Of a stretch of DNA of 64,000 nt, positions 43,734-57,421 are shown one piece after another. The stretch is from Ovis canadensis (taxonomy: Eukaryota > Chordata > Mammalia > Artiodactyla > Bovidae). Position numbers and translations under genes: made by a program. Position 1 is the first letter of the stretch. The number at the start of each line of letters is the position of its first letter. The DNA lies in assembly GCF_042477335.2 (NCBI RefSeq), contig NC_091245.1, forward strand, positions 113,618,501 to 113,682,500, given 5' to 3'. The notes under the pieces were generated by a model. That model was not told the DNA's origin. It ran no database searches and saw only the letters and a list, made by a program, of their open reading frames with translations.

Positions 43734-45819
43734 GGCTGTGATTTCATGAGGGCCAAGGAGAGCTCCCATGTGACCGGGCACAGTCAGCCCTCCAGGGCAC
43801 ACGCCCGCAGAGGGCAAACCTCGGGGAGGTCTGAGGGTCCGGACACCGCCACCGCCTCGGCAGCACCGCCTGCCAGGGCCCGTACACGGAGCAAACCCCA
43901 GCGCCCAGCCACACACGGCGGGCCCAAGAAGGGGTGGCATCGATGCAGCATGGCGCCATCACTCAGGCATCAGAAACACGTCAAGAATTGCCAGTTGTCA
44001 CAAGCAATGATGCAGCTGGAGACTCTTACACTCGGCGGAGAATGTCAGACCGCGTTGGACCGAGGCATGTGGAGCATGGAAAATAATACAAAACGAAGCT
44101 ATTTGCCAGGAGAAACCGACTCACGCAGAAACCCACCTTAGGGTAACGCAAGCGGAAAGGCAGCGCTGGAGGGATGACTGGGGAGCTGCAACGCACAGAT
44201 ACGCAGGACCCTGTCTAAAGGGAGAAGCGCCAAGGTTATCCAGTTCAACACAGGGAATCAGCGTCAGTGCCCTGGAGTAACCTCAAGTGGAAAAGAATCT
44301 GAAACCATATATGACACTCGAGATCTGCACAAGCAAAACAGGATCACACTGCGGTCCACCGGAAACCAGCACAATATTGGGAATCCACTGTACTTCCGCA
44401 ACAACCGTGACTACGACGTCGGAGTAAGCTTTCAAAAGAAAACTAACTCAGCAGGCAATGAAGTCAGCGGAAAACAGGTGAGCTATGCCAACCCCACCCT
44501 GGGTACATATCCACGAAAGGCGCAGCTCTTCATTCGGAAAGACACATGCAACCCCCACAGTCACAGCAGCACCGTTTGCCATAGCCGAGACGTGGAGAAA
44601 ACCCTAGTGCCCATCCCCAAAGGCTCAGCCACCAAGATGCAGTATCAGAGAAAGGGAGAGAATGGGATGTCACCGAGCCGTCCACAAGAGGCAGATAGTG
44701 TCACTGGCAGCAACGGCGGCTGGAGCTGCAGAATATTATCCTTGGTGAGGGAAGTCAAACAGACAAGGTCACGGATGGGTGGACTCTAAAGTGTTGTACA
44801 AATGAATCCCTGGGCCAACCAGCCACAGACTCTCAGACACAGGAAAGCCGCTTGGGGCTTCCCAAGGGCGCAGTCAGGGACCGAGGGATGATTGAGGAGC
44901 CGGGCTCAACGGATCAACCGTACCAGTACTGCGTAGGAAGGGGAGGAGGAACAAGGACACGCGGGATACCGCAGGGAATGAGATCCCATATGCTGTCATC
45001 ACCCGCAATGGAAACGAGCTGAACACATGAGCCCCCCCCCACCCACCCACAGACAGGACTGAACCCCAACGCTGTACAGCGGAAACGCACACCAGGTTGT
45101 AGATCAACTACGCTTCCAGGACAAGTGCTACTCCGTCGAAGTCAGTCAGTCGAGGATCAGTCCAGCAATAGGAAAAAGAAGAGCTTCCATTATGATCCAG
45201 GAAAGCCAACCCTGGGCACGCGTCGGGAAAAGACGACAAATACCCCTAATGGGGAGAGATGCAGGCATCCCCCAGGGTCACCGCAGCCCTCTGTGCCGGA
45301 GCCGAGACCCGCGGGAAACGCCCAAGTGCCCGTCGGCACGTGGCCGGCACAAGAAGGTGAGGGATATCTGTACCGTGGAATATGACGCAGCCCTCAAGAA
45401 GGAGCCGCCATCGCCATGGGCCGCAAGGTCAGACGGACCCACAGAAGGGTCCGCTCAGTGAAGTGAGTCGCTTGGATCGGGAGAAAGCTCTGTGGACTCT
45501 TAACGACGAATACAGACGAATCTATGCGCAAAGGGGAAAGCGACCTGGAGACCCCGAAAACGTACATAGGGCTACCCAAGGGGAAAGGCAGGGAGGGACG
45601 AAGTTGAAGTCGGATCAAGAGATAGGAAAGACTGTGCTTACAGTAGAAGAGCAACAGAGCTTTCCTCTGTAGCAGGAGAAGTGTATCTGTATCTCGCCTT
45701 CACCTACACTGGAAGACCACCTGGCAAAGAACAGGGGACTGAATCACTTTGCCGGGCACCTGAGACTCACCCAGGAATGTGAATCCGTTCTACTTGTGTT
45801 CGAAGAAGCAGAAAAAGGA
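43734..45819 (+). mobile_element. Compound L1 3'-end block (A+B+C), U6
   Basis: Same three fragments as U3. Confidence 0.82.
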
Positions 45820-46691
45820 GCAGGCCGTGGCTTGAAGCGGGGGGTGGGGGGAGGCAGGCCAGTGGGACAGATGCAAAGGCAGGTTCCTTGGCAAGAGTGG
45901 GATTTGGAACGGCTCAGGGAGGAACGGGGCGTGGGGGGCGGGGTGTGTGGAGATGGGGGAGGCGGGGAGCTGGGGGTGGGATGGGTGCATGTGGGGGAGT
46001 AGGGGGACGGTGAGGCTGCAGGCTGAGGTGGGGGTGCTCTTGGGGCAGGGCTGATGCTGAGGTGAGGCGCGCAAGAGGGTTTCAGGGGGAAGGGGTGGTG
46101 TTTGAGGCGGTGAGGGCGTTGCTGTTGGAAACCTATTTCTGCCGAGGCCAGGCCCGAGGGCGAGGGCCGGCAGCTGGTGGACTTCTTTGGAACTCGTCCT
46201 GCAAGACGTGGTCCAGGGACCCTGCAGGCAAAAGGGAGGTATGCTTGCCAGATGTGGCAGCTCCCTTGCTCCTGGCTGTGCAAACGTAGTGTGATTGATT
46301 TCTCTCGGAGTGTGGGGAGAGTGAGGCAGGGAGCTTGGAGACGGACGTTGTGAAAGATGAAGTGTGGTGCGGGCGGCTGCCAGCGGTGGGGTATTCCTGC
46401 CAGTGCAGTCCCCGAGCCCTCGGCTGGGTCCGGGTGAGGACGCGAGCAAACACAAGAAAGGTGCCTGGACGCACGGGCGGCTGAGCCCGCAGGGTTTGGG
46501 GCCACGAAGGCTTGGCAGCAGGGCCTTTTGTGGGTGAGGTGGGGAGGGGTCCTGGGCGTCTGTGTGGGAGAGGCAGCGGGCGGCAGGTAGCCAGCCAGCG
46601 TTTGCAGGAGCGCTGCCTCGAGCGCGTTTCAGCGGGCAGACCTAGTTGGGCTCTGGGGCCGCACCGTGGGACCAAAAGGGGACGCTGGGGC

Positions 46692-46762
46692 TGCATGGGG
46701 CGGGAATCGAACCCGGGCCTCCCGCGTGGCAGGCGAGAATTCTACCACTGAACCACCCATGC
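46692..46762 (-). tRNA. tRNA-Gly (GCC), U6, G65C variant
   Basis: Full-length gene with the T-stem mismatch C49-C65 (variant base at 46700). Confidence 0.95.
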
Positions 46763-48255
46763 ACCGGTGGCCAGCGCCGCCCGTCGCTGCCCCTCAGGCG
46801 CTGGCCGCCACCCGCCCGCCGCTGCTCACTGCTCGCCCGTGGGCATCTCTCTGCCCCGTTGCAGCGGGAGACGACGGGCAGGCGACCTGTAAGACAGGAT
46901 CCGGGCACGTGCAGGACCCCGGGGCGCGCCGCTCTCGGAGGGAGCCCGGGGCGACGGGACGCGGGCCCACGCGGCCCGTCCCGCGCCTTCTGCGCCGACC
47001 ACGGCCGCCGCGACCCTGTCGGTGTCGCGTGAGGGTGCCGGGAGCCGACGCCGTCTGCCCGGCGCCGGGATCCCTGTCAGGTGCAGGCGCTGCGTGGTCG
47101 CTGCGGCCGCGCGCAGACGTGCCTCTCAGCGACCGCCGGGTCCCGACCCAAAGTCCCTCTGGCGGGCTGGCTTTCCGGCCGTGCCGGGGTGGGGCGTGCG
47201 AGAGCGGGCGGGGGAAGGGACGCCGGGCTCGGTCTGTGCGGGAAGCGCGAGCGCGGGAGGGCGACGCCTCCGAGCGCCTCCGCCACCGCCCCCTACCCGC
47301 CCTCCCCCCGCCATCCCATCCTTAGACCCGCGCTCAGGCCCAGGGACCCAAAGGCGTGTGAGCCTGGCTCCTGCGCTCTGGCCGACCGCGCTCCCGGGGT
47401 CCGGCTCTGACGGGGTGGTGGTGGTGAGCAGGGGCCCTTTGGCAGCGCGGCTCCTGGCTCGGGGACTGCGGGCTGAGAGGCAGGGAGCGCGCCAGGGCGG
47501 GCTTGGCTCCGGCCGGGGCAGCGGCTTCCCACGGGAACGGGCGCCGTGGCGCCGAGGTCGGGGGCGCGGGCCGGGCGCCGGGGGGTGGGCTGGACGGGCA
47601 CGCAGGGCTTCCGCTCCCTCCCCAGCGGAGCACCCTTCCCGGGACGGACTCGTGCAAGGAAGGCCGGTGTGCGCTGGCCAGCAGGAAGGCTGGATGGCAC
47701 GCGTCCAGGGCGGGCGGCAGGCAGGTTGCGGCCCGGCCAAGAACGCACGGCGGAGAAGGGTCGAGGGCACGCGGCAGCCCCTTGGCGGGCAAGGCGGGGG
47801 CTCGGCCGCCTCGCTGTGGCTGGGGAGCGCAGGCGGGCCGGCGGGGCGGGCGCGGAGGACGGGGTGCCGGCCTGGCGGGAGAGCTGGCGGGGGCAGCCGT
47901 GGAAGCAAGGCTGCGAGGGCGAGTAGGCCGTTCCCCGGGCAGAAGTCGGAGCGCCGGCGAAGGGAGGAGGGCTTGCCACCCGCCGCGGGGCTGCGTGCTT
48001 CGGCGCGGCCGGGGGCGGGGCGCGGCGGGGCTGTGGGAGTGGAAGTGGGAGGGTGGGCGAGTGTGGGCCAGGGGGAGGCAGGGAGGCAGGAAAAGCAGCA
48101 GCTGCAGCTGCAGCCAGCTGGCGAGGAAAGATGCGCTGAGAAGGACTGAAGGTGCCTTCTGTGGGGGTGCAGGTGGCGGCGGGAGGGCGTGTGTGGAGAA
48201 AGGCAGTGGCGCGCGGAGGACGGGTGCGTTTGTCCGGCGGGCCAAAAGGCTGGCT

Positions 48256-48338
48256 TGTCAGGAGTGGGATTCGAACCCACGCCTCCAGGGGAGACTGCGA
48301 CCTGAACGCAGCGCCTTAGACCGCTCGGCCATCCTGAC
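48256..48338 (-). tRNA. tRNA-Leu (CAG), U6
   Basis: Same sequence as the U1 gene; terminator TTTT at 48244-48247. Confidence 0.98.
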
Positions 48339-48893
48339 GGCGGGCCTGGCTGGGCGCGTGGCCGCTCGCCTGGCTGGGACCCGACGCGGCGCGAGCACCG
48401 GCGCCCTTGGCGGGCCGCGGGCGGCGCCACGCCAGGCAGGCAGGCAGGCAGGCAGGCGGGCGGGCGTCCGGAGTGGGGGTCGACGGAGCCGGCGCGCGGC
48501 GGCCGGCCGAGGCGCCTGGCTCCGCCGCCGCTCGCGCCGCGGACCCAGAGGGCCCTGGGCGGGCCGGCCCCTCCCCACCCGCGCCTGTCCTGGCCCGACG
48601 CCGGCCGGCGCGCGCCCACCGTGTCGTCGCAGCCCCGCTTGCCTTCTCGCGCCCCCTTCTCCCGGCGGAACGCCCGCGTTGGAGGCAAGAGGCGGCGCGC
48701 TGGGGAGGGTCCAGTGCCCCGGGGGTCCGGGTCCCTGTCGGGGTGGCGGGCTGCCGCTGTGACCGAGGCGGTTGGTCTGGTGCGCGGTTGGGTCGGGACC
48801 CGTGGTGGCCGGCGGCCCGTGCTGGGCAAGGGGAGGCGTGGGCAGGCAGCCCGAGAGCCCGAGGGCGGCCGGGCGGCAGGACGGTCGCCGCCG

Positions 48894-48965
48894 TCCTCGT
48901 TAGTATAGTGGTGAGTATCCCCGCCTGTCACGCGGGAGACCGGGGTTCGATTCCCCGACGGGGAG
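48894..48965 (+). tRNA. tRNA-Asp (GTC), U6
   Basis: Same sequence as U1; terminator TTTTT at 48977-48981. Confidence 0.98.
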
Positions 48966-49703
48966 GCAACACACCCTTTTTGGTGGCCGCGGTCGCTCTC
49001 TGTCCTGCCGCCAGGCCCCGGAGGGCCCTTCGCCTCCTCCCGACGTCTTTGGGCGAGGCGCCAGGGCGCCGCCGACGGCGGTGCCCGGCCTAGCTCCCGG
49101 CGACCCCCTCTGCCCGTGCAGCGCTCCAGCCTGAGCCCTTTGTCGTCGGCGGGCGCACGGTCGCCACGGCGGAGCGAGGGCCTCCTTGGCGACCCCACGG
49201 CCTTGCCCGACCATAGCCGGATCTGGCGGCCGGCCGGCCGCCCGCCCACGCGCCGACCCCCAGTGGCTGCCTGAGTGGGCTCGTAGGCTCGCGACGGCCC
49301 CGCCGCGTGCAGGCAGGTGGGTCCCGTGTCCCCTTGTCGTGGGAAGTGGCCTCGCCCAGCGCCCGGTGGAGTAGCGCTTTGGCCAGCTGGGTGCTGGAAG
49401 CTGCGTGCCCCGCGTTGCCCGCCGGGGGTGAGGGCGGGGAGGCGTTGGCGGGCCGCGGCGGGGAGCGAAGGGCCGGAGGGCCGCAAGGCCGCGGGGGCGC
49501 CGCCCTGGGGCGGTGCGGCCGGTGGATTCCCGGCGACCGCGTGGCGCTGGCGCGCTCGGGGCGCCGCGTGGCTGCTGGGAGCGCCGGCGGCGGTGGCGCA
49601 AGCCTCCGGCTGACGGGGCGTCGGGGCAGGGATGCGGAGGCGGCGGCGAGAGTATGCTGGGGCGAGCCCGGGGCCGGCGTCTGGCGGCCGCCCGGGCTGT
49701 GGA

Positions 49704-49775
49704 GCGTTGGTGGTATAGTGGTGAGCATAGCTGCCTTCCAAGCAGTTGACCCGGGTTCGATTCCCGGCCAACGCA
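49704..49775 (+). tRNA. tRNA-Gly (TCC), U6
   Basis: Same sequence as U1; terminator TTTT at 49787-49790. Confidence 0.98.
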
Positions 49776-50053
49776 GCGGGCCGACCTTTTGCTGAGTTCC
49801 AGCGCTCTCCCGGCAGGGGCGTTCGGGGGACAGAGAGGTGGGAGCAGGGAGCCAGCCCGCTGGCCGGCGGCTTTTGGCGTGTGTGCGAGAAGCCGGCGGC
49901 GCGCGCGGTGTTTTGAGGGTGCTGAAAGCAAGACGGCACGGCAGGGCAGGCGGCTGGACTTGCAAAGGCCGGGTGTGGGCAGCAAGGTGGCACGGGCGGG
50001 TGGCATGGAGGCGCGGGGCTCACCAGGAGCAGGCGAGGGCTGAACCCCGACGC

Positions 50054-50125
50054 TCCCTGGTGGTCTAGTGGTTAGGATTCGGCGCTCTCACCGCCGCGGC
50101 CTGGGTTCGATTCCCGGTCAGGGAA
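50054..50125 (+). tRNA. tRNA-Glu (CTC), U6, C50T variant
   Basis: Same U50-G64 wobble as U5, variant base at 50102. Confidence 0.96.
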
Positions 50126-50975
50126 GCCTTTCTTCTTCCTCTCCGCCTGCCACCTGCCCACGTCCTCGCTGGACACCCTGCCACCCTTTTCTTAGCCTAC
50201 GCTTGCTCAGCGCTGCGCCAGAGGCCCCCGGGACCCTGCCCGTCCAGCCCCAGCACGATTCAGGCCACCTCCGCCGTCCCGCGGGGCAAAGGTTTTGGCC
50301 GCAGTGGCAACCTCGCGCCGCTTCCACCACGACGCGCCTGAGGCCTCCCATCCACCAGCCCCCCCCCAACCCCACCCCCCGCCTCCCTCCCTCCTGAGGG
50401 GCTGCGGCTGCTGCCCCTGGTGGTGGCGGTGATGCTCCTGGGCTTGTGCTGGTTCTCCTGCTGTGGGTGGTGGTGAGGAGGTGGGCTTGGATAGGGCCGG
50501 CGGCGGTAGGGGTGGGGGTAGGGCTGGGGGTAGGGGCGTGGGCTGTGGCGGTCGCCAGCTGGGGGCCAGCAGCGGCAGGGGCGGTGGCCACAGCCGAAGG
50601 TGAGCGAGGGGGATCTGCCTCTGGGAGTGGGGGCCGTGGCCACGGACCGCCTGCCTTGTCGTGTCTCTCATGCCAGCCACCTCTCTGGGCGGCTTGGCCA
50701 GTGCGTGCCAGGTCCCGGGCTGGCTGTGACTCCCGTGTGCCGCTGGCGACTCCAAGAGGGTTCTGGTCTTGAGTGGGCTCTGGGAGGCGGACCACGGCGC
50801 CCGGGAGGCATGGGTAGCAGTTCAGTCGCCCGGGGGCAGCGATGCCTGCCAGGGAGGACAACCCGACCATCGTGCTGTTTCCCTTGCCTGACCACAGCTC
50901 TCAATCCTACTGGACTGAGGCAAGATTTACCCAGGCCTCCCTCCCCCACTCGTAACCAAAGGTGGGCACTCGGGT

Positions 50976-50976
<1 letters not shown>

Positions 50977-51006
<30 letters not shown>
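50977..51006. repeat. CA microsatellite, U7, 15 repeats
   Basis: Uninterrupted (CA)15. Confidence 0.97.
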
Positions 51007-51009
<3 letters not shown>

Positions 51010-52189
51010 CGCCCTCCAAACTGTCTATCCAGGATCCACTCCATCCCTCTCCCCACCCTGTCACCGTCTTCCCCTAGGAACTCTGCGCGAGGGTGATCCT
51101 CCAGCACAGTCTCCTCTTGGCCCCGTCTCGGCTGGTCTATCCCCAAAGGGTTTCACGTCTGTTCAAGGACTGTGTCCTTCGGAGGGGAAGTGGACGGCAG
51201 ACGAAAGGCACCAACGTGCGGTGAGGGCGGCACACTCGGGTGCGATGGCACAAAGGCGAGTGCCCTGTGGGAAAGGAGCCCCCGTGGCCCGACGTGTGCT
51301 TGCCGTCGCCAAAGGAGGTTTCCTCGAGGCCCCTGCCGGGGCTGTGGGCGTCAGAGTGCATGGGGGAGAGTATCGGAGGAAGGTGCTTGGGGCCATGGCT
51401 GGTGGGCGCCCCACGTGGATCAGGGACCCGGGCAGGGCGATCGCGAGCAGAGGGCGCGGCGGCGAGCAGGGAGCTGGGAGGCAGGCCCCGGGGTGCTTGG
51501 TCGGGGCGTCTGCATGGACGGCCGGCGGGAAGGGGCGGCGTGGGGCTCTCGGGGACCTGGCCGAAAGATCGGCAGGCCACTCGAGCAGGGCCTCTACAGA
51601 AGCATGGGCGCGGCGGCGAAGCCGTGCCAGGCACATGTGAGAGGCTGGGACGGATCTGCGGTAGGTAGGGGTGGGCGTGGGGGTTGGGCTGGGGCTGCGG
51701 AGCCAGAGGGAGGCCCGCACTGGTGAACGCCAGGGCAGGGCAGGCCAGGGCAGGACGTGTGAGGGATAGCCCGAGCTCCAGGGGGATGTTGGGTGGGGAG
51801 GTGGGGCCGAGCCTGGAGTCTGGCGGGAAAGGCAGAGGGCAGGCCGTGACAGTGACGGGGCTGTGGCGTGAGGAAGATGGCGGGTGAGCACTCCATTTGG
51901 GTCGGGTGGCGGGTGAGCGGGGGCGAGCCACACTGGTGCTCGGTGCCACAGGCTGCTCAGGCTCGGCGGCGGGCTGTGGCTCTGGGCGGAGGCTAGGACG
52001 CAGGCAAGCGAAGGACAGAAACGGAGCGCCAGCGCCAGCTGGGGGCCAGACCCGGTCCGAGATGGGTGGGCCCACCGTACCGCCCCAGAGACCAAAGTCA
52101 CCACCCATCGGGAGGGAGTGTCCAGTGTCGGGGGTGACACTGCTGGGGCCTCAGGGTGGGATGGGGCGGGGGTGGCTGGCAGCGCAGGT

Positions 52190-54275
52190 GGCTGTGATTT
52201 CATGAGGGCCAAGGAGAGCTCCCATGTGACCGGGCACAGTCAGCCCTCCAGGGCACACGCCCGCAGAGGGCAAACCTCGGGGAGGTCTGAGGGTCCGGAC
52301 ACCGCCACCGCCTCGGCAGCACCGCCTGCCAGGGCCCGTACACGGAGCAAACCCCAGCGCCCAGCCACACACGGCGGGCCCAAGAAGGGGTGGCATCGAT
52401 GCAGCATGGCGCCATCACTCAGGCATCAGAAACACGTCAAGAATTGCCAGTTGTCACAAGCAATGATGCAGCTGGAGACTCTTACACTCGGCGGAGAATG
52501 TCAGACCGCGTTGGACCGAGGCATGTGGAGCATGGAAAATAATACAAAACGAAGCTATTTGCCAGGAGAAACCGACTCACGCAGAAACCCACCTTAGGGT
52601 AACGCAAGCGGAAAGGCAGCGCTGGAGGGATGACTGGGGAGCTGCAACGCACAGATACGCAGGACCCTGTCTAAAGGGAGAAGCGCCAAGGTTATCCAGT
52701 TCAACACAGGGAATCAGCGTCAGTGCCCTGGAGTAACCTCAAGTGGAAAAGAATCTGAAACCATATATGACACTCGAGATCTGCACAAGCAAAACAGGAT
52801 CACACTGCGGTCCACCGGAAACCAGCACAATATTGGGAATCCACTGTACTTCCGCAACAACCGTGACTACGACGTCGGAGTAAGCTTTCAAAAGAAAACT
52901 AACTCAGCAGGCAATGAAGTCAGCGGAAAACAGGTGAGCTATGCCAACCCCACCCTGGGTACATATCCACGAAAGGCGCAGCTCTTCATTCGGAAAGACA
53001 CATGCAACCCCCACAGTCACAGCAGCACCGTTTGCCATAGCCGAGACGTGGAGAAAACCCTAGTGCCCATCCCCAAAGGCTCAGCCACCAAGATGCAGTA
53101 TCAGAGAAAGGGAGAGAATGGGATGTCACCGAGCCGTCCACAAGAGGCAGATAGTGTCACTGGCAGCAACGGCGGCTGGAGCTGCAGAATATTATCCTTG
53201 GTGAGGGAAGTCAAACAGACAAGGTCACGGATGGGTGGACTCTAAAGTGTTGTACAAATGAATCCCTGGGCCAACCAGCCACAGACTCTCAGACACAGGA
53301 AAGCCGCTTGGGGCTTCCCAAGGGCGCAGTCAGGGACCGAGGGATGATTGAGGAGCCGGGCTCAACGGATCAACCGTACCAGTACTGCGTAGGAAGGGGA
53401 GGAGGAACAAGGACACGCGGGATACCGCAGGGAATGAGATCCCATATGCTGTCATCACCCGCAATGGAAACGAGCTGAACACATGAGCCCCCCCCCACCC
53501 ACCCACAGACAGGACTGAACCCCAACGCTGTACAGCGGAAACGCACACCAGGTTGTAGATCAACTACGCTTCCAGGACAAGTGCTACTCCGTCGAAGTCA
53601 GTCAGTCGAGGATCAGTCCAGCAATAGGAAAAAGAAGAGCTTCCATTATGATCCAGGAAAGCCAACCCTGGGCACGCGTCGGGAAAAGACGACAAATACC
53701 CCTAATGGGGAGAGATGCAGGCATCCCCCAGGGTCACCGCAGCCCTCTGTGCCGGAGCCGAGACCCGCGGGAAACGCCCAAGTGCCCGTCGGCACGTGGC
53801 CGGCACAAGAAGGTGAGGGATATCTGTACCGTGGAATATGACGCAGCCCTCAAGAAGGAGCCGCCATCGCCATGGGCCGCAAGGTCAGACGGACCCACAG
53901 AAGGGTCCGCTCAGTGAAGTGAGTCGCTTGGATCGGGAGAAAGCTCTGTGGACTCTTAACGACGAATACAGACGAATCTATGCGCAAAGGGGAAAGCGAC
54001 CTGGAGACCCCGAAAACGTACATAGGGCTACCCAAGGGGAAAGGCAGGGAGGGACGAAGTTGAAGTCGGATCAAGAGATAGGAAAGACTGTGCTTACAGT
54101 AGAAGAGCAACAGAGCTTTCCTCTGTAGCAGGAGAAGTGTATCTGTATCTCGCCTTCACCTACACTGGAAGACCACCTGGCAAAGAACAGGGGACTGAAT
54201 CACTTTGCCGGGCACCTGAGACTCACCCAGGAATGTGAATCCGTTCTACTTGTGTTCGAAGAAGCAGAAAAAGGA
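52190..54275 (+). mobile_element. Compound L1 3'-end block (A+B+C), U7
   Basis: Same three fragments as U3. Confidence 0.82.
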
Positions 54276-55147
54276 GCAGGCCGTGGCTTGAAGCGGGGGG
54301 TGGGGGGAGGCAGGCCAGTGGGACAGATGCAAAGGCAGGTTCCTTGGCAAGAGTGGGATTTGGAACGGCTCAGGGAGGAACGGGGCGTGGGGGGCGGGGT
54401 GTGTGGAGATGGGGGAGGCGGGGAGCTGGGGGTGGGATGGGTGCATGTGGGGGAGTAGGGGGACGGTGAGGCTGCAGGCTGAGGTGGGGGTGCTCTTGGG
54501 GCAGGGCTGATGCTGAGGTGAGGCGCGCAAGAGGGTTTCAGGGGGAAGGGGTGGTGTTTGAGGCGGTGAGGGCGTTGCTGTTGGAAACCTATTTCTGCCG
54601 AGGCCAGGCCCGAGGGCGAGGGCCGGCAGCTGGTGGACTTCTTTGGAACTCGTCCTGCAAGACGTGGTCCAGGGACCCTGCAGGCAAAAGGGAGGTATGC
54701 TTGCCAGATGTGGCAGCTCCCTTGCTCCTGGCTGTGCAAACGTAGTGTGATTGATTTCTCTCGGAGTGTGGGGAGAGTGAGGCAGGGAGCTTGGAGACGG
54801 ACGTTGTGAAAGATGAAGTGTGGTGCGGGCGGCTGCCAGCGGTGGGGTATTCCTGCCAGTGCAGTCCCCGAGCCCTCGGCTGGGTCCGGGTGAGGACGCG
54901 AGCAAACACAAGAAAGGTGCCTGGACGCACGGGCGGCTGAGCCCGCAGGGTTTGGGGCCACGAAGGCTTGGCAGCAGGGCCTTTTGTGGGTGAGGTGGGG
55001 AGGGGTCCTGGGCGTCTGTGTGGGAGAGGCAGCGGGCGGCAGGTAGCCAGCCAGCGTTTGCAGGAGCGCTGCCTCGAGCGCGTTTCAGCGGGCAGACCTA
55101 GTTGGGCTCTGGGGCCGCACCGTGGGACCAAAAGGGGACGCTGGGGC

Positions 55148-55218
55148 TGCATGGGGCGGGAATCGAACCCGGGCCTCCCGCGTGGCAGGCGAGAATTCTA
55201 CCACTGAACCACCCATGC
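55148..55218 (-). tRNA. tRNA-Gly (GCC), U7, G65C variant
   Basis: Identical to the U6 copy, variant base at 55156. Confidence 0.95.
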
Positions 55219-56711
55219 ACCGGTGGCCAGCGCCGCCCGTCGCTGCCCCTCAGGCGCTGGCCGCCACCCGCCCGCCGCTGCTCACTGCTCGCCCGTGGGC
55301 ATCTCTCTGCCCCGTTGCAGCGGGAGACGACGGGCAGGCGACCTGTAAGACAGGATCCGGGCACGTGCAGGACCCCGGGGCGCGCCGCTCTCGGAGGGAG
55401 CCCGGGGCGACGGGACGCGGGCCCACGCGGCCCGTCCCGCGCCTTCTGCGCCGACCACGGCCGCCGCGACCCTGTCGGTGTCGCGTGAGGGTGCCGGGAG
55501 CCGACGCCGTCTGCCCGGCGCCGGGATCCCTGTCAGGTGCAGGCGCTGCGTGGTCGCTGCGGCCGCGCGCAGACGTGCCTCTCAGCGACCGCCGGGTCCC
55601 GACCCAAAGTCCCTCTGGCGGGCTGGCTTTCCGGCCGTGCCGGGGTGGGGCGTGCGAGAGCGGGCGGGGGAAGGGACGCCGGGCTCGGTCTGTGCGGGAA
55701 GCGCGAGCGCGGGAGGGCGACGCCTCCGAGCGCCTCCGCCACCGCCCCCTACCCGCCCTCCCCCCGCCATCCCATCCTTAGACCCGCGCTCAGGCCCAGG
55801 GACCCAAAGGCGTGTGAGCCTGGCTCCTGCGCTCTGGCCGACCGCGCTCCCGGGGTCCGGCTCTGACGGGGTGGTGGTGGTGAGCAGGGGCCCTTTGGCA
55901 GCGCGGCTCCTGGCTCGGGGACTGCGGGCTGAGAGGCAGGGAGCGCGCCAGGGCGGGCTTGGCTCCGGCCGGGGCAGCGGCTTCCCACGGGAACGGGCGC
56001 CGTGGCGCCGAGGTCGGGGGCGCGGGCCGGGCGCCGGGGGGTGGGCTGGACGGGCACGCAGGGCTTCCGCTCCCTCCCCAGCGGAGCACCCTTCCCGGGA
56101 CGGACTCGTGCAAGGAAGGCCGGTGTGCGCTGGCCAGCAGGAAGGCTGGATGGCACGCGTCCAGGGCGGGCGGCAGGCAGGTTGCGGCCCGGCCAAGAAC
56201 GCACGGCGGAGAAGGGTCGAGGGCACGCGGCAGCCCCTTGGCGGGCAAGGCGGGGGCTCGGCCGCCTCGCTGTGGCTGGGGAGCGCAGGCGGGCCGGCGG
56301 GGCGGGCGCGGAGGACGGGGTGCCGGCCTGGCGGGAGAGCTGGCGGGGGCAGCCGTGGAAGCAAGGCTGCGAGGGCGAGTAGGCCGTTCCCCGGGCAGAA
56401 GTCGGAGCGCCGGCGAAGGGAGGAGGGCTTGCCACCCGCCGCGGGGCTGCGTGCTTCGGCGCGGCCGGGGGCGGGGCGCGGCGGGGCTGTGGGAGTGGAA
56501 GTGGGAGGGTGGGCGAGTGTGGGCCAGGGGGAGGCAGGGAGGCAGGAAAAGCAGCAGCTGCAGCTGCAGCCAGCTGGCGAGGAAAGATGCGCTGAGAAGG
56601 ACTGAAGGTGCCTTCTGTGGGGGTGCAGGTGGCGGCGGGAGGGCGTGTGTGGAGAAAGGCAGTGGCGCGCGGAGGACGGGTGCGTTTGTCCGGCGGGCCA
56701 AAAGGCTGGCT

Positions 56712-56794
56712 TGTCAGGAGTGGGATTCGAACCCACGCCTCCAGGGGAGACTGCGACCTGAACGCAGCGCCTTAGACCGCTCGGCCATCCTGAC
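56712..56794 (-). tRNA. tRNA-Leu (CAG), U7
   Basis: Same sequence as the U1 gene; terminator TTTT at 56700-56703. Confidence 0.98.
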
Positions 56795-57349
56795 GGCGGG
56801 CCTGGCTGGGCGCGTGGCCGCTCGCCTGGCTGGGACCCGACGCGGCGCGAGCACCGGCGCCCTTGGCGGGCCGCGGGCGGCGCCACGCCAGGCAGGCAGG
56901 CAGGCAGGCAGGCGGGCGGGCGTCCGGAGTGGGGGTCGACGGAGCCGGCGCGCGGCGGCCGGCCGAGGCGCCTGGCTCCGCCGCCGCTCGCGCCGCGGAC
57001 CCAGAGGGCCCTGGGCGGGCCGGCCCCTCCCCACCCGCGCCTGTCCTGGCCCGACGCCGGCCGGCGCGCGCCCACCGTGTCGTCGCAGCCCCGCTTGCCT
57101 TCTCGCGCCCCCTTCTCCCGGCGGAACGCCCGCGTTGGAGGCAAGAGGCGGCGCGCTGGGGAGGGTCCAGTGCCCCGGGGGTCCGGGTCCCTGTCGGGGT
57201 GGCGGGCTGCCGCTGTGACCGAGGCGGTTGGTCTGGTGCGCGGTTGGGTCGGGACCCGTGGTGGCCGGCGGCCCGTGCTGGGCAAGGGGAGGCGTGGGCA
57301 GGCAGCCCGAGAGCCCGAGGGCGGCCGGGCGGCAGGACGGTCGCCGCCG

Positions 57350-57421
57350 TCCTCGTTAGTATAGTGGTGAGTATCCCCGCCTGTCACGCGGGAGACCGGG
57401 GTTCGATTCCCCGACGGGGAG
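57350..57421 (+). tRNA. tRNA-Asp (GTC), U7
   Basis: Same sequence as U1; terminator TTTTT at 57433-57437. Confidence 0.98.

Larger units (their letters stand above)
42282..50737 (+). repeat. Array unit U6 (8456 bp)
   Basis: Complete unit with 15 CA and 6 CAGG repeats. Gly-GCC carries C65 and Glu-CTC carries T50. It is almost identical to U7 and shares with it private changes near 47036 and 49594. Confidence 0.95.
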